Assembly: GCA_951802425.1 (NCBI GenBank)
Contig: OX637803.1
Location: 1,736,001 to 1,800,000, forward strand
Direction of reading: 5' to 3'
DNA from: Clavaria fumosa
Lineage: Eukaryota > Basidiomycota > Agaricomycetes > Agaricales > Clavariaceae
Length of the DNA stretch: 64,000 bases
In this document: positions 34,430 through 45,682 of the stretch, one piece after another
How positions within the stretch are numbered: position 1 is the first letter of the stretch
Layout of the letters: every line of letters begins with the position of its first letter
Made by a program: the position numbers and the translations under genes
Notes under the pieces: generated by a model
The model's database searches: none
Seen by the model: only the letters and a program-made list of their open reading frames with translations
What the model was told of the DNA's origin: nothing

Positions 34430-35433
34430 TCACATATGGACGCACCGCTTCCCCGTCCTCTCTCCATGCAAACCCGGCTTCAACCCCGGCGCCTCCCCCC
34501 TTCCAGCAGCCCCCATACCCGCGCCCATCTGCGCCCTCAGCTGCCGCACGAGGCTCGCAAATAGGCGCTCCACATTCAGAGCCGTCTTCGCGCTCGTCTC
34601 GATGAAGTCGCACCCAAAGCTGCGCGCGAGCTGCTCGCCCTCTTCCTTCGACACCTCACGCGCGTGCAGGTCACACTTGTTCCCGACGAGCATGAAGACT
34701 GGCTTCGCGTGCTTCACGTCTAGCAACTCGTGCCGGAACACGTCGAGCCGCTCGAACGTGCTCCGCACGCCAACCGAGTACACGAGGATGAACCCCTGGC
34801 CTTCCCTGGGGGCACAGCAGATTAGACTCAGTCAGCGGCGCCTGGTTGGTAAGCAGGCGGAACGACGTACTGCACTGACTGGTCACGCAGGGTCGAGTGG
34901 CCCTCTGGTCAACAAACGCTGAGCACGACGCGTCTAAACGGGGCGGACCGCGATCTCTGACCTTGTCCCGGAGTATCGAACACCTCGATGCGGCACATGC
35001 GGTTGTCGACCACCAGATGCTTCAGGTAGACATCCTCTAGGCTGGGGTCGTACGCCTGGCCGAAAACACAGGGTCAGGCTCGCCGCAACGGAGGAAATTT
35101 TTGGGGGTGGAGGACAGCACGACATACGTCTGCGCGACACAAGAGGACAAGTGGAAAGACAGAATCAGTCAGCAAACTGCGCGCGGCGAGAGGAACACGA
35201 GCCCCGGAGGCCACTCACCGACGAAGAGGTTGTGAGTGAACTGCACCACAAAAAAATTAATAATAAAGGGAGGACGCGACGTCCGTTCAGCATCATGTGT
35301 GGAGCTATTTAGGCCGACCGTGCACCGACGTGCGCTGGTGATGTCGAGCTGCGAAGGGATCTCTCACCTGGATGATCAGCGCTGTTTTGCCGACGGCGGG
35401 GTCGCCAAGAACGATTACTCTCCAACTCTCCAT
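34430..35433 (-). pseudogene. Ras-like small GTPase B2, probably decayed
   Basis: Exons 35433-35368 (MESWRVIVLGDPAVGKTA, P-loop complete), 35240-35219 (FTHNLFV), 35055-34962 (AYDPSLEDVYLKHLVV, DTPGQ), 34904-34871 (STLRDQ) and 34805-34430 (EGQGFILVYSV, RSTFERLDVFR, VGNKCD, ETSAKT, ending KRCVHM). All G boxes are present; G3 is DTPGQ instead of DTAGQ. Introns are GT-AG and in phase except between exons 2 and 3, where the visible acceptor leaves the frame two bases short (ancestral Ras genes have a Glu codon there). Either this is an early pseudogene or an unusual acceptor is used. It is the best preserved of four Ras-like copies in the window. Confidence 0.7.
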
Positions 35434-36353
35434 CGTTTTTTGCTGTATTCTTCCTTTTGTCTTTTTCTCCTTTCTATTCATTAAACGCAGAGCATCGAAA
35501 GGGGCAGCTGGTAAATTTGGGCCCGACTGAATGTGTCCTGTCTCTGCGTGCGGGGCAGCACCGAGCGAAAAGGCGCGGGGAGTGCGTGGAGTACGAGTGG
35601 GTCCCGGGCGTGGCGAGACGTCTTGTCCGCGGGCGTGAATGGGCGTGATATGAGAGAGCAGAGAGGTATACGCGAACAGAGCCTGCGCTGGTGATCTCAG
35701 GCAGTGGTTATCGGTACTTGAGATTACATAATTTCTGACCACACAGAACATGGAGCTGAGTCAGGAGATTTAGGACAGGCAATTATCAAGATGCCAACCA
35801 CCTTCTTCCTATCTCTTATCTTTATATCATGCACCTGCCTTCAGGAAAAAACCACTAGCTACTAGAGCTATATAGAACTGTATTCTACAGTAGTACTGGT
35901 TGCACTGGTTGCACTTAGATTTTTTCCTGATGCTCATTTCCCTTATTTCACTGCCCCCCATCATAGTTTATCACACACATGCTGCTTCATGCCCTGTCTC
36001 ACCTATGCCTCATGCTGTTCTCCCAACAGTATAGAAACCTAGCCCTGGTGTTATGTATTGCTTCCTCAGGTTGGAATAGAACTCCCATCCTACTGTGTAT
36101 CCAGAGCAAGATCAAACACATCATTCCCTCTTGCTTACCACTTGAGAACACAGCCTTTAGTTGATAGGGTCTCTCCTGGCAGTTTTTCGTTTCTCATCTG
36201 CCATGGTGTTTGCAGCCATAGGAAAAGGTATCAAACATACACAATAACCTTATGCAAGGGTCACAGTGTTCAGATTGATAAGATGTTTGATAATACAAGA
36301 CATGGTACGAGGCCCATTGATTCTCACCGCTCTACATTCTCGTTCCTTATGCG
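35434..36353. other. Intergenic region with a short CATCAGGAAAAA-type element
   Basis: 5' flank of Ras-B2 up to about 35715, where the segmental duplication ends, then AT-rich sequence. The 88-bp inverted-end element lies at 35842-35929. No supported gene. Confidence 0.5.
35842..35929. mobile_element. 88-bp MITE with CAGGAAAAAA inverted ends
   Basis: Starts CAGGAAAAAACCA and ends TTTTTTCCTG; with flanking bases the right end reads inverted CATCAGGAAAAAA, the same terminus as the 4.3-kb element at 13183-17504. The inside shares the CTAGCTACTAGAGCTATATA flavour of that element's right end. No clear target duplication is seen. Confidence 0.5.
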
Positions 36354-38271
36354 TCAAAGTGCAGGGTTCCAAATGTTCCTCTCGTCCTCCATCCTACGCG
36401 CCAGCAGGTCGCTTCCGAATTTCTCGTTCAGCACCGCAAGCCGAGAGTAGTATTCGTCGATGCCAATATATGCCCCACACATTCTGCGTTTGCCGTCAAA
36501 TGCAGAGCGGCCATGGAGGACGCGGTGGTTGTTCACGACTGCGCAACGGTGAAATAATAATGCATATAAGGAAACAGTGGGGGCCACAGATCGAGACGAC
36601 GCACCAACTGCGGTTCCTGGGCCGAGCTGCATCCAATACTCCGATTCCGGGCTCGTTAATAGCGCGTGCCACGCTTTAATCGCGGCATACCACGCCCCGA
36701 CCTGCGCCGGTGCGCCGAAGCCATGCATGACGCTGCGGTCGCCGTTGTTCCAGCGCACTTGCGTGATGGCGCCGCTGAGTGGATCGTGCGTGAGCACCGG
36801 GTGTGCGCCCGCGCGATACAGTGCGGACGGCTCGCCCGCGGCATGCGCGGGGACCGGCAGGGTTGATAGAAGGGCGTAGTGCGCTGGATGCTGCTCACGT
36901 AGACGTGAAGCGACATAGAAGCCATCGACAAGGAGCGTAGCGCCCCCCGTGCCGCCGGTATGCGAGAGCAAGTGGAACAGCTGGAGGCCGCAAGGATCAG
37001 TCTGACATACGTGAACACGTGCTGTTAGCCCAATGACATCGGGGGTATTGGAATGAACGGACAAAGTAGGTGTTATCCGTGTGTGCTTCAAGGGCGAGCG
37101 TTGTGTACGCGGTGTCGCCTTTGGCCAGGTCGGAAGTGAAGTCCCAGAATTTCCCATCTAAGAGGACAAAGCTTGTTTGCATCAGCTGCGTTGTCAAGGA
37201 AAAAGGGCACCCACACTGTGTCTCACGAATAAACCCGATCTTATTCGCGAGGTCCTCGGTAGCTTCCGGAGTCGCAGGAACGCCGGAAACGAAAGAGAAC
37301 CCGAATGTTTCCTTTTAATCGAAAGATATCAAGCAGGCACTCGCGGCACGCAAGTCGGACACATACAATGTTAGTCAGCCATTTATATACGCCAGCACCA
37401 TCGCTGGCCATCACTTCCTCATAGTGGATGGTAGGAGGAGAGTCTCGGATCTTAGATCCCCATAAAGTTTTCCTGCCCTACCATTGAGCGAAGGACGCAG
37501 TAAGGAAATGGATAAACAAACTTCTTCGTTGAGTCATCACGCACACCGGGCGGGTCGTACGAGTGACGTCGAAGCCATGACCAGGGATAGAGAGACACGT
37601 GCAGGTTAGCAGACCCTGATTGGCGCAGCAGTCAACGTGTGGAATTGTAACGCAACCTCGCGACTCAACAGTACACCTCAAGACCCTGGGGTGTTGCGAG
37701 GGCCTTGGCGGGTTTAATGTCTGAAGGAATCTGCGTAGCAGTTGGGAATCAATCAACTGTGCGAAAGACAGACGCGCATATGGAACACCTCGAAAGTATT
37801 GACGAGCCTCTGCATTGTGACGGGGTGGAAGCATTGAGAGCAGCGACAATGGTCTCTTAACCACAAATAATGGCTAAACCAGGATTCAAAAGTGCGTTTG
37901 GTTCGCGCCAATAGAAAAGTAAATCGTACTAGCGAGACGACGTATTGGCATCCCAGCCGATCGACACCTGGCTGTTGGTCGAATTCACTGTTGGAAGATC
38001 GCCAGCCCATGCGGCCGAGGACTGGTGCGAATCGCTGAGCAGGTCCGCAGGCTGCGACGCGACATTCAGACTCGAAATTGCGGCAGATGACCGCGGAAGA
38101 ACGGATGCTAAGTCTCGACGATAAAGCGACGAGCACTATAAAGATCAGTTGGAGAGATGTGTGCAAGTCGAGAAAGTATGCACGACGTGCCAGAACTGCG
38201 GGAGCGCGGGTGAGCGGCGACCGAGCCGCGCGGAGGAACGGGCGAGTCAAACTCGGGCTGAACCTCCACAT
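36354..38271 (-). CDS. Trimethyllysine dioxygenase (TMLH), carnitine synthesis
   Basis: Fe(II)/2-oxoglutarate enzyme that hydroxylates N6-trimethyllysine, first step of carnitine synthesis, usually mitochondrial. Ten exons: 38271-38187, 38107-37930, 37873-37789, 37730-37670, 37615-37518, 37477-37367, 37311-37215, 37157-37063, 37001-36605, 36538-36354; 463 residues, every junction in phase. The start is an Arg/Ser-rich mitochondrial-like leader. Then WLRDHCRCSQCFHP (zinc-binding N-domain Cys), HVSLYPWSWLRRHSYDP, LWGSKIRDSPPTIHYEEVM, KIGFIRETQYGKFWDFTSD, the iron ligands HTDNTYF and, far downstream, NNHRVLHGRSAF. HTDNTYFTDPCGLQLFHLL fits TMLH better than gamma-butyrobetaine dioxygenase. The donors at 37669 and 37517 are weak (gttgag, gtttat) and were chosen by phase and homology. 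Confidence 0.88.
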
Positions 38272-38390
38272 TGCTTTAAGAACGAAAGCGACGAGGACGA
38301 CAAGGACGACAAGGACGACAAATTCTCATTGACCATCTGAAATAAGTCACAGGGCCTTCAGCGCGGGTGCTTTCAGCGTTCTCAGCTGCG
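38272..38390. promoter_or_regulatory. 119-bp divergent promoter TMLH/VPS34
   Basis: Only 119 bp separate the start codons of the two divergent genes. The gap contains four ACGACAAGG-type repeats (38287-38320). I see no clear TATA box. Shared regulation is inferred only from the spacing. Confidence 0.45.
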
Positions 38391-41300
38391 ATGGACAAGG
38401 ACAGCCGCGAGGACTTCACGTTTGCCAGGCTCTCCGACCTCAAACTACCCGTTACCTTCCGCATGTACGTTTCTCTCCCTTGCTCCCTGTACAGTGACCC
38501 ATGGCCAGCGAAGAACCCAACTGCAAGGCGTTCGTCACCCAAGGTCGTTCACGGAAATATTAGAAAGCCCGGAATTACGCCTTCATGGCGTGCAGTCTCC
38601 GTGAGCTGTCTCTCTCATCGTGGGTCACTGTCATTCATCGGACTGACACCAGCGTTGCAGGACGCTCTCTGACCTTTATGTTACTTGCCAGCTTATTGCC
38701 GATAACAAACCTTTGACCATACCGTTTCGCACATCGTTCAAGGCATTCAAGTCGTCCTACATGTAAGCCACACCTGTCCGGCTGCTCAGGCGACTGACGC
38801 TAATCTCACAGCTGGAAGGAGTGGATCACACTACCGATACGTTACTGCGACTTGCCATTGAGCTCACAGATTGCATTTACTGTGTGGGACATTGCCGGTC
38901 CGCGTGCAGCGGTGCCCGTCGGAGGTAGTACTTTCCGCCTCTTTGGGAAGAAATGGTATGTGTCACAATACTGCCGTCGAGCTGACTGCTGGATATGTTG
39001 TATAGGACGTTGAGGCGGGGAAGACACCGGTTGCTGTTATGGCCGGGGCGCGAGGCTGACGGTTCAAATCAAACGACGACACCTAGTAAAACCGGAACAC
39101 GCGACGAGATGGGACGTCTAGAGAAGGTAATTTCAACGTTTTTGCTGTGGTTGTCAGCCGTGATTTCATATCCGCCATAGTTAGTTAAGAAATACGACCG
39201 CGGGGATTTACCCAAGTCTGATTGGCTAGACAAACTAGCGTTTAGAAAGATGGAGGAGGTACATGCAGTAAGTTACTTAGTGCAACAACTGTCTGTCTGT
39301 CTTGATGTTTTCGTTTTCCAGGCTGAGGCGGCAAAATCCGAAAATTTGTTTCTGTACATCGACCTTCCACGGTTTGACTTTCCTGTCATCTTTAGTGAAA
39401 CTGTGAGTCTGTTCATTTTGCTCTTCTGCCAAATGCGAATTTGAGCGGTGTATTTGGCCAGGAAGCTTTGGTCACGCCTTCGATCCCCGTAGCAGCTCCT
39501 TCAAGCACAAACCCCATATCTACGCCATCTACTGGTCTCTCCTTTGGAAATGATCCACATTTGTGGGCTGTCCTTGATCCAGAAATCGCCCGGGATAACC
39601 CGGTAGAAGATAAACATCGGAAACTGGTCCGCAGTCATCGAAGCAGCCCGTATGACCGCGAGCTCAAACCGAACGCTAAATTACGCGATGAACTTGGGGT
39701 ACGTTTCATCTCCTCAGCTTCATATATTCGTAGTTGACGGGCACAATGGCCAGGTCATATTAAATTACGCCCCCAGCCAGCCGCTCAATTCGGAAGAGAA
39801 AGACCTCATATGGAAGTTCCGCTTCTATTTAGCGCGCGATAAACGAGGACTTACCAAGTTCCTCAAATCCGTGACATGGCGCGATCCCTCTGAGGTCAAG
39901 CAAGCTGTCGAGGAGCTGCTCCCGATGTGGACGGAGATTGACACCGACGACGCGTTGGAGCTGCTTGGTCCAACCACGGTCGACTCGAGAGTCAGGGCGT
40001 TTGCGGTCAAGCAACTCACCAGGGCTGACGATGATGTATGTGCACTGTATTCAGAATTTACCCCCGTGGTCTGAGCAGTGTGCTTTCACAGGAGCTCCTC
40101 TTGTATCTCCTGCAGCTCGTGCAGGCTCTCAAATTTGAAAGTGCCGCCAGTGATCAGCGGTCGTCTCGCTCGGCGACAAGCGCGATCTCATATGATGATA
40201 GCGGGTTGACGGATTTCCTGATTGCGCGAGGGGTACAAAATGTTGTGTTGGGCAACCGACTGTACTGGTATCTGATGGTGGAAGTGGCATTGGAGGATAG
40301 GATGATGGCGAAGATGTATGGTAGGGTTGTGTTCAAATTCATGAACAAGATTCTAGAGGCAAGGCACTGTTTTTTCACCGTGTATCGTGCATCGCATTGA
40401 TCGAAGGTTTACAGTCTGAACATGGCGTTGAGCGACGCGACATGATGCGGCGACAAGGTGTTCTCATTGACACCCTCTCAAAGCGTGCCAAGGAGCTGCG
40501 GACGTCTAAGGATCCTCGACCAAAAAAGATCGAGAAGCTCCGCAGCTTCATCGCCGACTCCAAGAACAATCTGGCGTCGATGTCTCCCTTGCCTCTCCCA
40601 CTGGACGCGCGCATCACGGTGACTGGAATCATTGCGGAGAAGTCTTCTGTCTTCAAGTCGAATCTCTTCCCGCTTCTCTTGTACTTCCAGTGCGCGGATG
40701 GCACCGAGTATCCTGTTATTTTTAAGGACGGGGACGACATGCGACAAGACCAGCTCGTCATACAGCTCGTCACGCTCATGGACCGGCTCTTGCGAAAGGA
40801 GAAGCTGGATCTACGCCTGAGTCCTTACGACGTCCTCGCGACCGGTCAGCAGCAGGGCATGGTGCAGTTCATCCCGAGCAAGACCATCGCGGCTATTGTG
40901 AGTGAAAACGGGACGTTGCTCAACTATCTTAGGGCGCACAACCCAGACGAGGGAAGCGTGGGTACATATGGCGTCGAACCAAGTGTGATAGACACATTTG
41001 TGCGGAGCTGCGGTATGTTGTACAGTGTGCTCCACCAACCATATTTGCTCATTGTGGTCATCTCTAGCTGGGTATTGCGTTGTTACATATCTGCTAGGCG
41101 TTGGAGACCGTCACCTCGACAACTTGTTGCTTGCGCCTGATGGTGCGTGTTAGTTCATAGCGATTCCTATGCCCCTGCTGAGTGATAAATGTCTAGGCCA
41201 TTTTTTCCACGGTGAGTAAAACATGTTACAGCCGAGATATCTTGGACTTAGGTGCAAATAACGTAGTCGATTTTGGCTACATTTTGGGACGCGACCCCAA

Positions 41301-41640
41301 ACCATTCCCGCCACCCGTGAAAGTCTGCAAAGAGATGGTGGACGGTATGGGCGGCGCGCAGTCGATGCATTACGCGCGGTTTAAGAACTTCTGCTTCACT
41401 GCTTTCACCATCCTGCGCAAAAGCGCGAACCTCATCCTCAACCTCGTTGCGCTCATGGTCGACGCGAACATCCCTGACATCAAGCATCGCGACGTGCACG
41501 AACAAATCCAGGACAAGTTTCGTCTGGACCTCACCGAGGAGGAGGCAATAAAACACTTCGAGACACTTCTGAACGAGACGAGCTATCTGGCAGTGGTCTT
41601 GGATAGGATACATGATTTAGCTCAGTACTGGAGGAGCTGA
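38391..41640 (+). CDS. VPS34: Phosphatidylinositol 3-kinase, class III
   Basis: Makes PI3P on endosomes and autophagic membranes within the Vps15/Vps30 complexes. The gene has many short introns. Clear pieces in order: [21 protein letters not shown]2 domain with [36 protein letters not shown] and [33 protein letters not shown] spliced at 39127; [18 protein letters not shown]; helical domain [20 protein letters not shown]; kinase domain with [34 protein letters not shown], catalytic [20 protein letters not shown] and, after the intron 41217-41270, [17 protein letters not shown]-terminus [12 protein letters not shown]. Catalytic loop and DFG are intact. The first intron (near 38465) could not be phased with confidence. 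Confidence 0.93.
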
Positions 41641-41681
41641 TGGTTTGTCTAACTGTGGCCCTTACGCTAATGTCAGTCATA

Positions 41682-44392
41682 TCACTTTGTGTGCAATGCC
41701 GTGTAGATTTTGTCCTCCAGAGCGCGGATGATCGCAGGAGGAGTGTTCAGACTCGTCATGAAATACGCCACGTTTCCGAGCGTCCTGAAATGGACATTGA
41801 ATGAGTGGTGGGACGATAAGCGAGTGCTCGGATCGGCGTCCTCGATGCTAGTCCTGAGTGAACGCAGAACGTTTTGGGCAGAGTCCGAGCCATAACCTTG
41901 TGGATCCACTGGTCAGTGAGTACAAACGGCGAAAGTCTGGTTGATACACTCACCAGCTTGCTCGTCCTCAATCCTAATGGCGAGGACAGTTCCAAGAGTC
42001 ATGACGTCTATGACGACCTTCTGATGCGAGATGGTGTCCACGAAGCGCGGGTCCCAGAAGCTCCATACCGTCTGTTTCTGCCCCCGTCCAGCGTGACTTG
42101 TTGAAGCTGCGCGGCTATCATCGAACGCCGCCCAACTGGCCTTTGCCTCATTCCACGCGCCACCACCAGCGCTGCCCTCGCTGCCCTCCCGCGCGAGGCG
42201 GTCGAGGAGGTGGAGGGCCTCCAGAGCGACCTCGCATCCGACCGCATGCGCGGTGTAGCTATGCCCATGCAAGAGCGCGTCCGCCTTGCGCGTGCCCCAG
42301 AACGCGCGGAAGACGCGCTCCGACGCGAGCGTCGCCGCGAGCGGGACCAGCCCGCCCGTGAGTGCCTTCGCGTACACGGCGATGTCTGGCGCGACGCCGA
42401 GCAGAGCACGACCTGACTCGACGCCCACGCGGTATAGTCCGACGAAGACTTCGTCGAAGACGACGGGGAGGCCCTCGGTCTGCTCAGGCAGAGAGGAACC
42501 TGTGCGCCGAAGGGGAGCGCGCACGACGTCGATTAGGACGCGCTGAAATAGTGGGTCGACGAACACCATCCCGCCGGCACCCATGACGAGGGGTTCCAAC
42601 ACCAATGCAGCAAATGTTATATTTTCCTGGAGGCGCACAAGGCGATCGGTAATGTATGACCGGTAGAATGCAGCTAGCGGGCTGTCCAGACGTTGCGAAA
42701 TATCATACACGGAAGACAGGGACGCGAATCCGCTCTCAAAAGGAAGTTTCCAGCTCTCAGCCATGGCAGGAGGCAACTTCAGCACAATACGTCCTCGGCG
42801 CACCGATACCGTCGGAGGGTCAAACCAGTATCCCTTTGCGTCATGCCACTCGCAGGTAAATATCCCCTCCTCGCACGCGTCCATGGCACCGATGGTATCA
42901 CCGTGATAGCTCCCTCTGATCCCAAGTATCCCCAGCCGCCTCTTGTCCACGTCCTTGATCGCATCGCGCCACGCAACACAGAACGTGCGCAGTGCCATCT
43001 TGAGCGCGACTTCCATGCCCGTTGAGCCGTTGTCTGAGAAGAACACCCGCGAAGCCCATCCCTTTCCAGGGCCCTCGTGCACAAGCCATTCCGCAAGACG
43101 CAGCGCGGGGAGGTGTGTAGATTGGGGGAACATGACATGGCCGTACCGACCTGCCGCCCGGGCAGCGGCGAGTGTGAGCGCAGGGTGTGCATGCCCCAAA
43201 ATCTGCGTCCACCAGGAGGCCGAGGAGTCCAGGTGGGGTTGCAAGACAGACACACCGGGGACGTTCGAGTGGCGGTCGGAGGAATGGTAGACGCTGAAGT
43301 AGTCGGAATGGGCGCTGTCGACCACGGTCACGTCTTTTTCAGATTTCACCAGCCCGTGCTGCACAAAAGGCCACCATATCGTATCCAGCGTCCGGCGAGG
43401 CATCGAGTCCAGCTCCATTATGCGGCTAGAATGACGGTCGTCGAGGAGACGCTGGAGAGTGGCGATATTATCCGATGCCGAGACATCCTCATAGAACTTC
43501 TCCATGGAGTTTAGATCCTCCTCGGGGCTCGGTAGACGCGGTGGAGGCTCCAGAAACTCTTGAACGTGGACTCGAGGATCATGGCGGGCAAAGTAGTGGG
43601 CGAGGTACTCTGAGTTACGATAGTACTGCTCTTGAAAGAGAACAATGCAGTCGACTGTGTAGCCTCGCAAAAGAAGAGATTCGTAAGCAGATATGGTAGC
43701 AGATATGCCCCCCAGTTGAGATGATCCGACAAGAATGGTGGGGAGAAGGAGAGGACGATAAGCGTCGGCTTGGGTAGTAGAAAAGGGAGTTGGTGAGTGC
43801 ACACCTAAAAGAGACACGTCAGGAAAGAAGGTACGCGTTAATGCCGTATGTATCATGATGCAGTTGAGAACCTTACCTCCCGCGGTTTCGATATATAAAT
43901 GGGCACGCGAGCCATTGGATAGAGCCGCGCATCGTTTGATATGAGACGCGATTGTGCTGACGAATGAATCGCCTGTTGGTGCACTCTAGACAAGAAGCCC
44001 CTGTGCTCAGCATATCAACGGCGACAGAGTTGGCCTAAAGTTACGGTTACTTCGGGTCCGCCGTCGGAGGCCATTCTCGCAGCCAGATGTGGACTGACGG
44101 GGTCTTTGAATTTCCACAGACACTCTGTCTGGACACACCCACGTCTGGGCTTGCTTCCGGCATGCCGTTTGATGTGACTACATGAAAGTCAGAATTCCTT
44201 ACGCGCATGTCCGGGACGCGTAGCGTACATCGTGTCTGCATCAGAATCCGGACCTGTGCTCACTGGCTTGAGATAGAACGTGTCACAAGCAGAAGAGCGG
44301 ACAAGAGCAGTGGCCAGGATGGTCTTCCCGACGGAGGTATTGGCACCAAATATCTGGTAAACGCGAAGGTGTTTGAAGAGAACCGCCGCCAT
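41682..44392 (-). CDS. bioDA: Bifunctional dethiobiotin synthetase / DAPA aminotransferase
   Basis: A fusion carrying out two consecutive biotin steps: transamination of KAPA to DAPA (C-terminal part) and ring closure to dethiobiotin (N-terminal part). The N-terminus from 44392 has the DTBS P-loop GANTSVGKT and FYLKPVSTGPDSDAD; then FKDPVSPHLAARM (about 44090), HLYIETAGG at the donor near 43876, and after the acceptor VHSPTPFSTTQADAYRPLL, VGSSQLGGISATISAYESLL. The aminotransferase has WWPFVQHG, SVLQPHLDSSASWWTQILGH, GSYHGDTIGAMD, VFDEVFVGLYRVG, the PLP-lysine YAKALTGGLVPLA and HGHSYTAHAVGC. The last exon (41908-41682) follows an intron at 41909-41953 and ends with NVAYFMTSL. Exon ends between 44050 and 44230 were not resolved. 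It is the same domain order as plant BIO3-BIO1. Confidence 0.92.
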
Positions 44393-44455
44393 GGCTTAGC
44401 TCAGCAACCTTGACCGCGATTCAATGTGCACGGCGCTGAACGCGATACAACTGAA
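44393..44455. promoter_or_regulatory. 63-bp divergent gap bioDA/RRP41
   Basis: Only 63 bp lie between the proposed start codons of bioDA and RRP41, so promoter elements and 5' leaders must overlap. No motif stands out. Confidence 0.4.
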
Positions 44456-45356
44456 ATGGTCAGAAATTCCGTGGCACGTATCAGACTTCGCCTGACACAA
44501 CCGTATTCAGAGTCGAATCGAGGTGCTCAATGATGGCGGCTTCCGCTCAGATGGCCGCAGGCAATACGAGCTTCGCCACATGGGTATCGACCTCGCTGAG
44601 CACGGGCAGGCTGACGGGTCTGCCATTGTCGTGCACGGCCTCACTCGCGTCTTGGTGTCCGTCTTCGGCCCGCGAGAAGCGAGGCTGCGCTCGCAGACCA
44701 TACACGACCGAGCAGTCATCAACGTAGAATTGGCGGTCCACCCGTCCAGCACCGGCGAACGCAAAAAGCGAGGACGGGGAGATAAGTAAGAGTCTCCCTT
44801 TCATTCATTCTTTGTAGTGGCATTTTACCATGGATTCTTTTCACATAGGCGAATCTTGGACATGGCTGCAACGATCAAATCCACGTTCGAACCCGTCATT
44901 CAAACGAGGCTTTTTCCCCGCTCGCAGATCGACGTGTACATCCAAGTCCTGCAGCAAGATGGCGGCCTGCTGCAGACATGCATCAACGGCACCACTCTCG
45001 CGCTCATGTGTGCCGGTATCCCCGTCCTGGACTTCGTCTGTGCCGTCACCGCGGGGCTCCACGCGACATCTCCGCTCTTGGACCTGACGCTCCTCGAGGA
45101 AAACGACGTCCCGAACCTGACCGTCGCCATCATGCCCCGCACGGACAAAGTGACTCTTGTTACGATGGACACCCGGCTGCACCTTGACCAATTCGAGGAG
45201 GTGTTTCGGAGAGCGTGCGAGGCTGGAAAAGTGATACACACGCAGATGAAAGAAGCGGTGTTGAAGAAGACGGGGAATCTGGTGAACGCGATAGGCTCCC
45301 GTGGCGCTTCTGCTCCGATGGATATCGTAGTTGGAGACGAAATGGAAGAATTCTGA
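44456..45356 (+). CDS. RRP41: Exosome complex subunit RRP41 (Ski6)
   Basis: RNase PH-like ring subunit of the RNA exosome, acting in nucleus and cytoplasm in RNA processing and decay; eukaryotic ring subunits are catalytically inactive. The model is 44456-44458 (ATG only), 44511-44785 and 44849-45356, 261 residues. The micro-exon joins in phase to read MSRIEVLNDGGFRSDGRR, the expected family start, and no other in-frame ATG fits. Motifs: DGSAIVVHGLTRVLVSVFGP, ARLRSQTIHDRAVINVEL, FEPVIQTRLFPRSQIDVYI, QVLQQDGGLLQTCINGTTLA and DLTLLEENDVPNLTVAI. A degraded copy of the 3' end lies near 49290-49425. Confidence 0.92.
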
Positions 45357-45682
45357 AGTTTCGTAACGGCGCACACAAAACTCACCCCACCCTACAGTCC
45401 GAGAGGTCTTCGTAACTGCTGTTACTTGAGATTGGCGATGGCAACAGCACTGGTTGACCAGCAGTTCTTCACGCGGAATGAATACCTCTCGATCTTGCTC
45501 CTCGCAAGTCCCAACAACGCGCTGTACAGTTTGCGCATGTTGCATATAAGCGCTTCCTAAAGATGAAAGAATGTTGGCCAGACTGAACGTACAATTTGAT
45601 TTCAATTTACAAAATTACCACAGCAAGTCAGAGAGTGTACAACTAGGCAGGGAAATGTAGAGAAAACGATTGCGTGACATTG

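Noticed and set aside
36354..38271. Gamma-butyrobetaine dioxygenase instead of trimethyllysine dioxygenase
   Set aside because: The iron-site context HTDNTYFTDPCGLQLFHLL and the mitochondrial-like leader fit TMLH better; the two families are close, so some doubt remains.
44841..45605. 254-codon minus frame opposite RRP41
   Set aside because: Antisense shadow of RRP41 exon 3; no recognisable motif.
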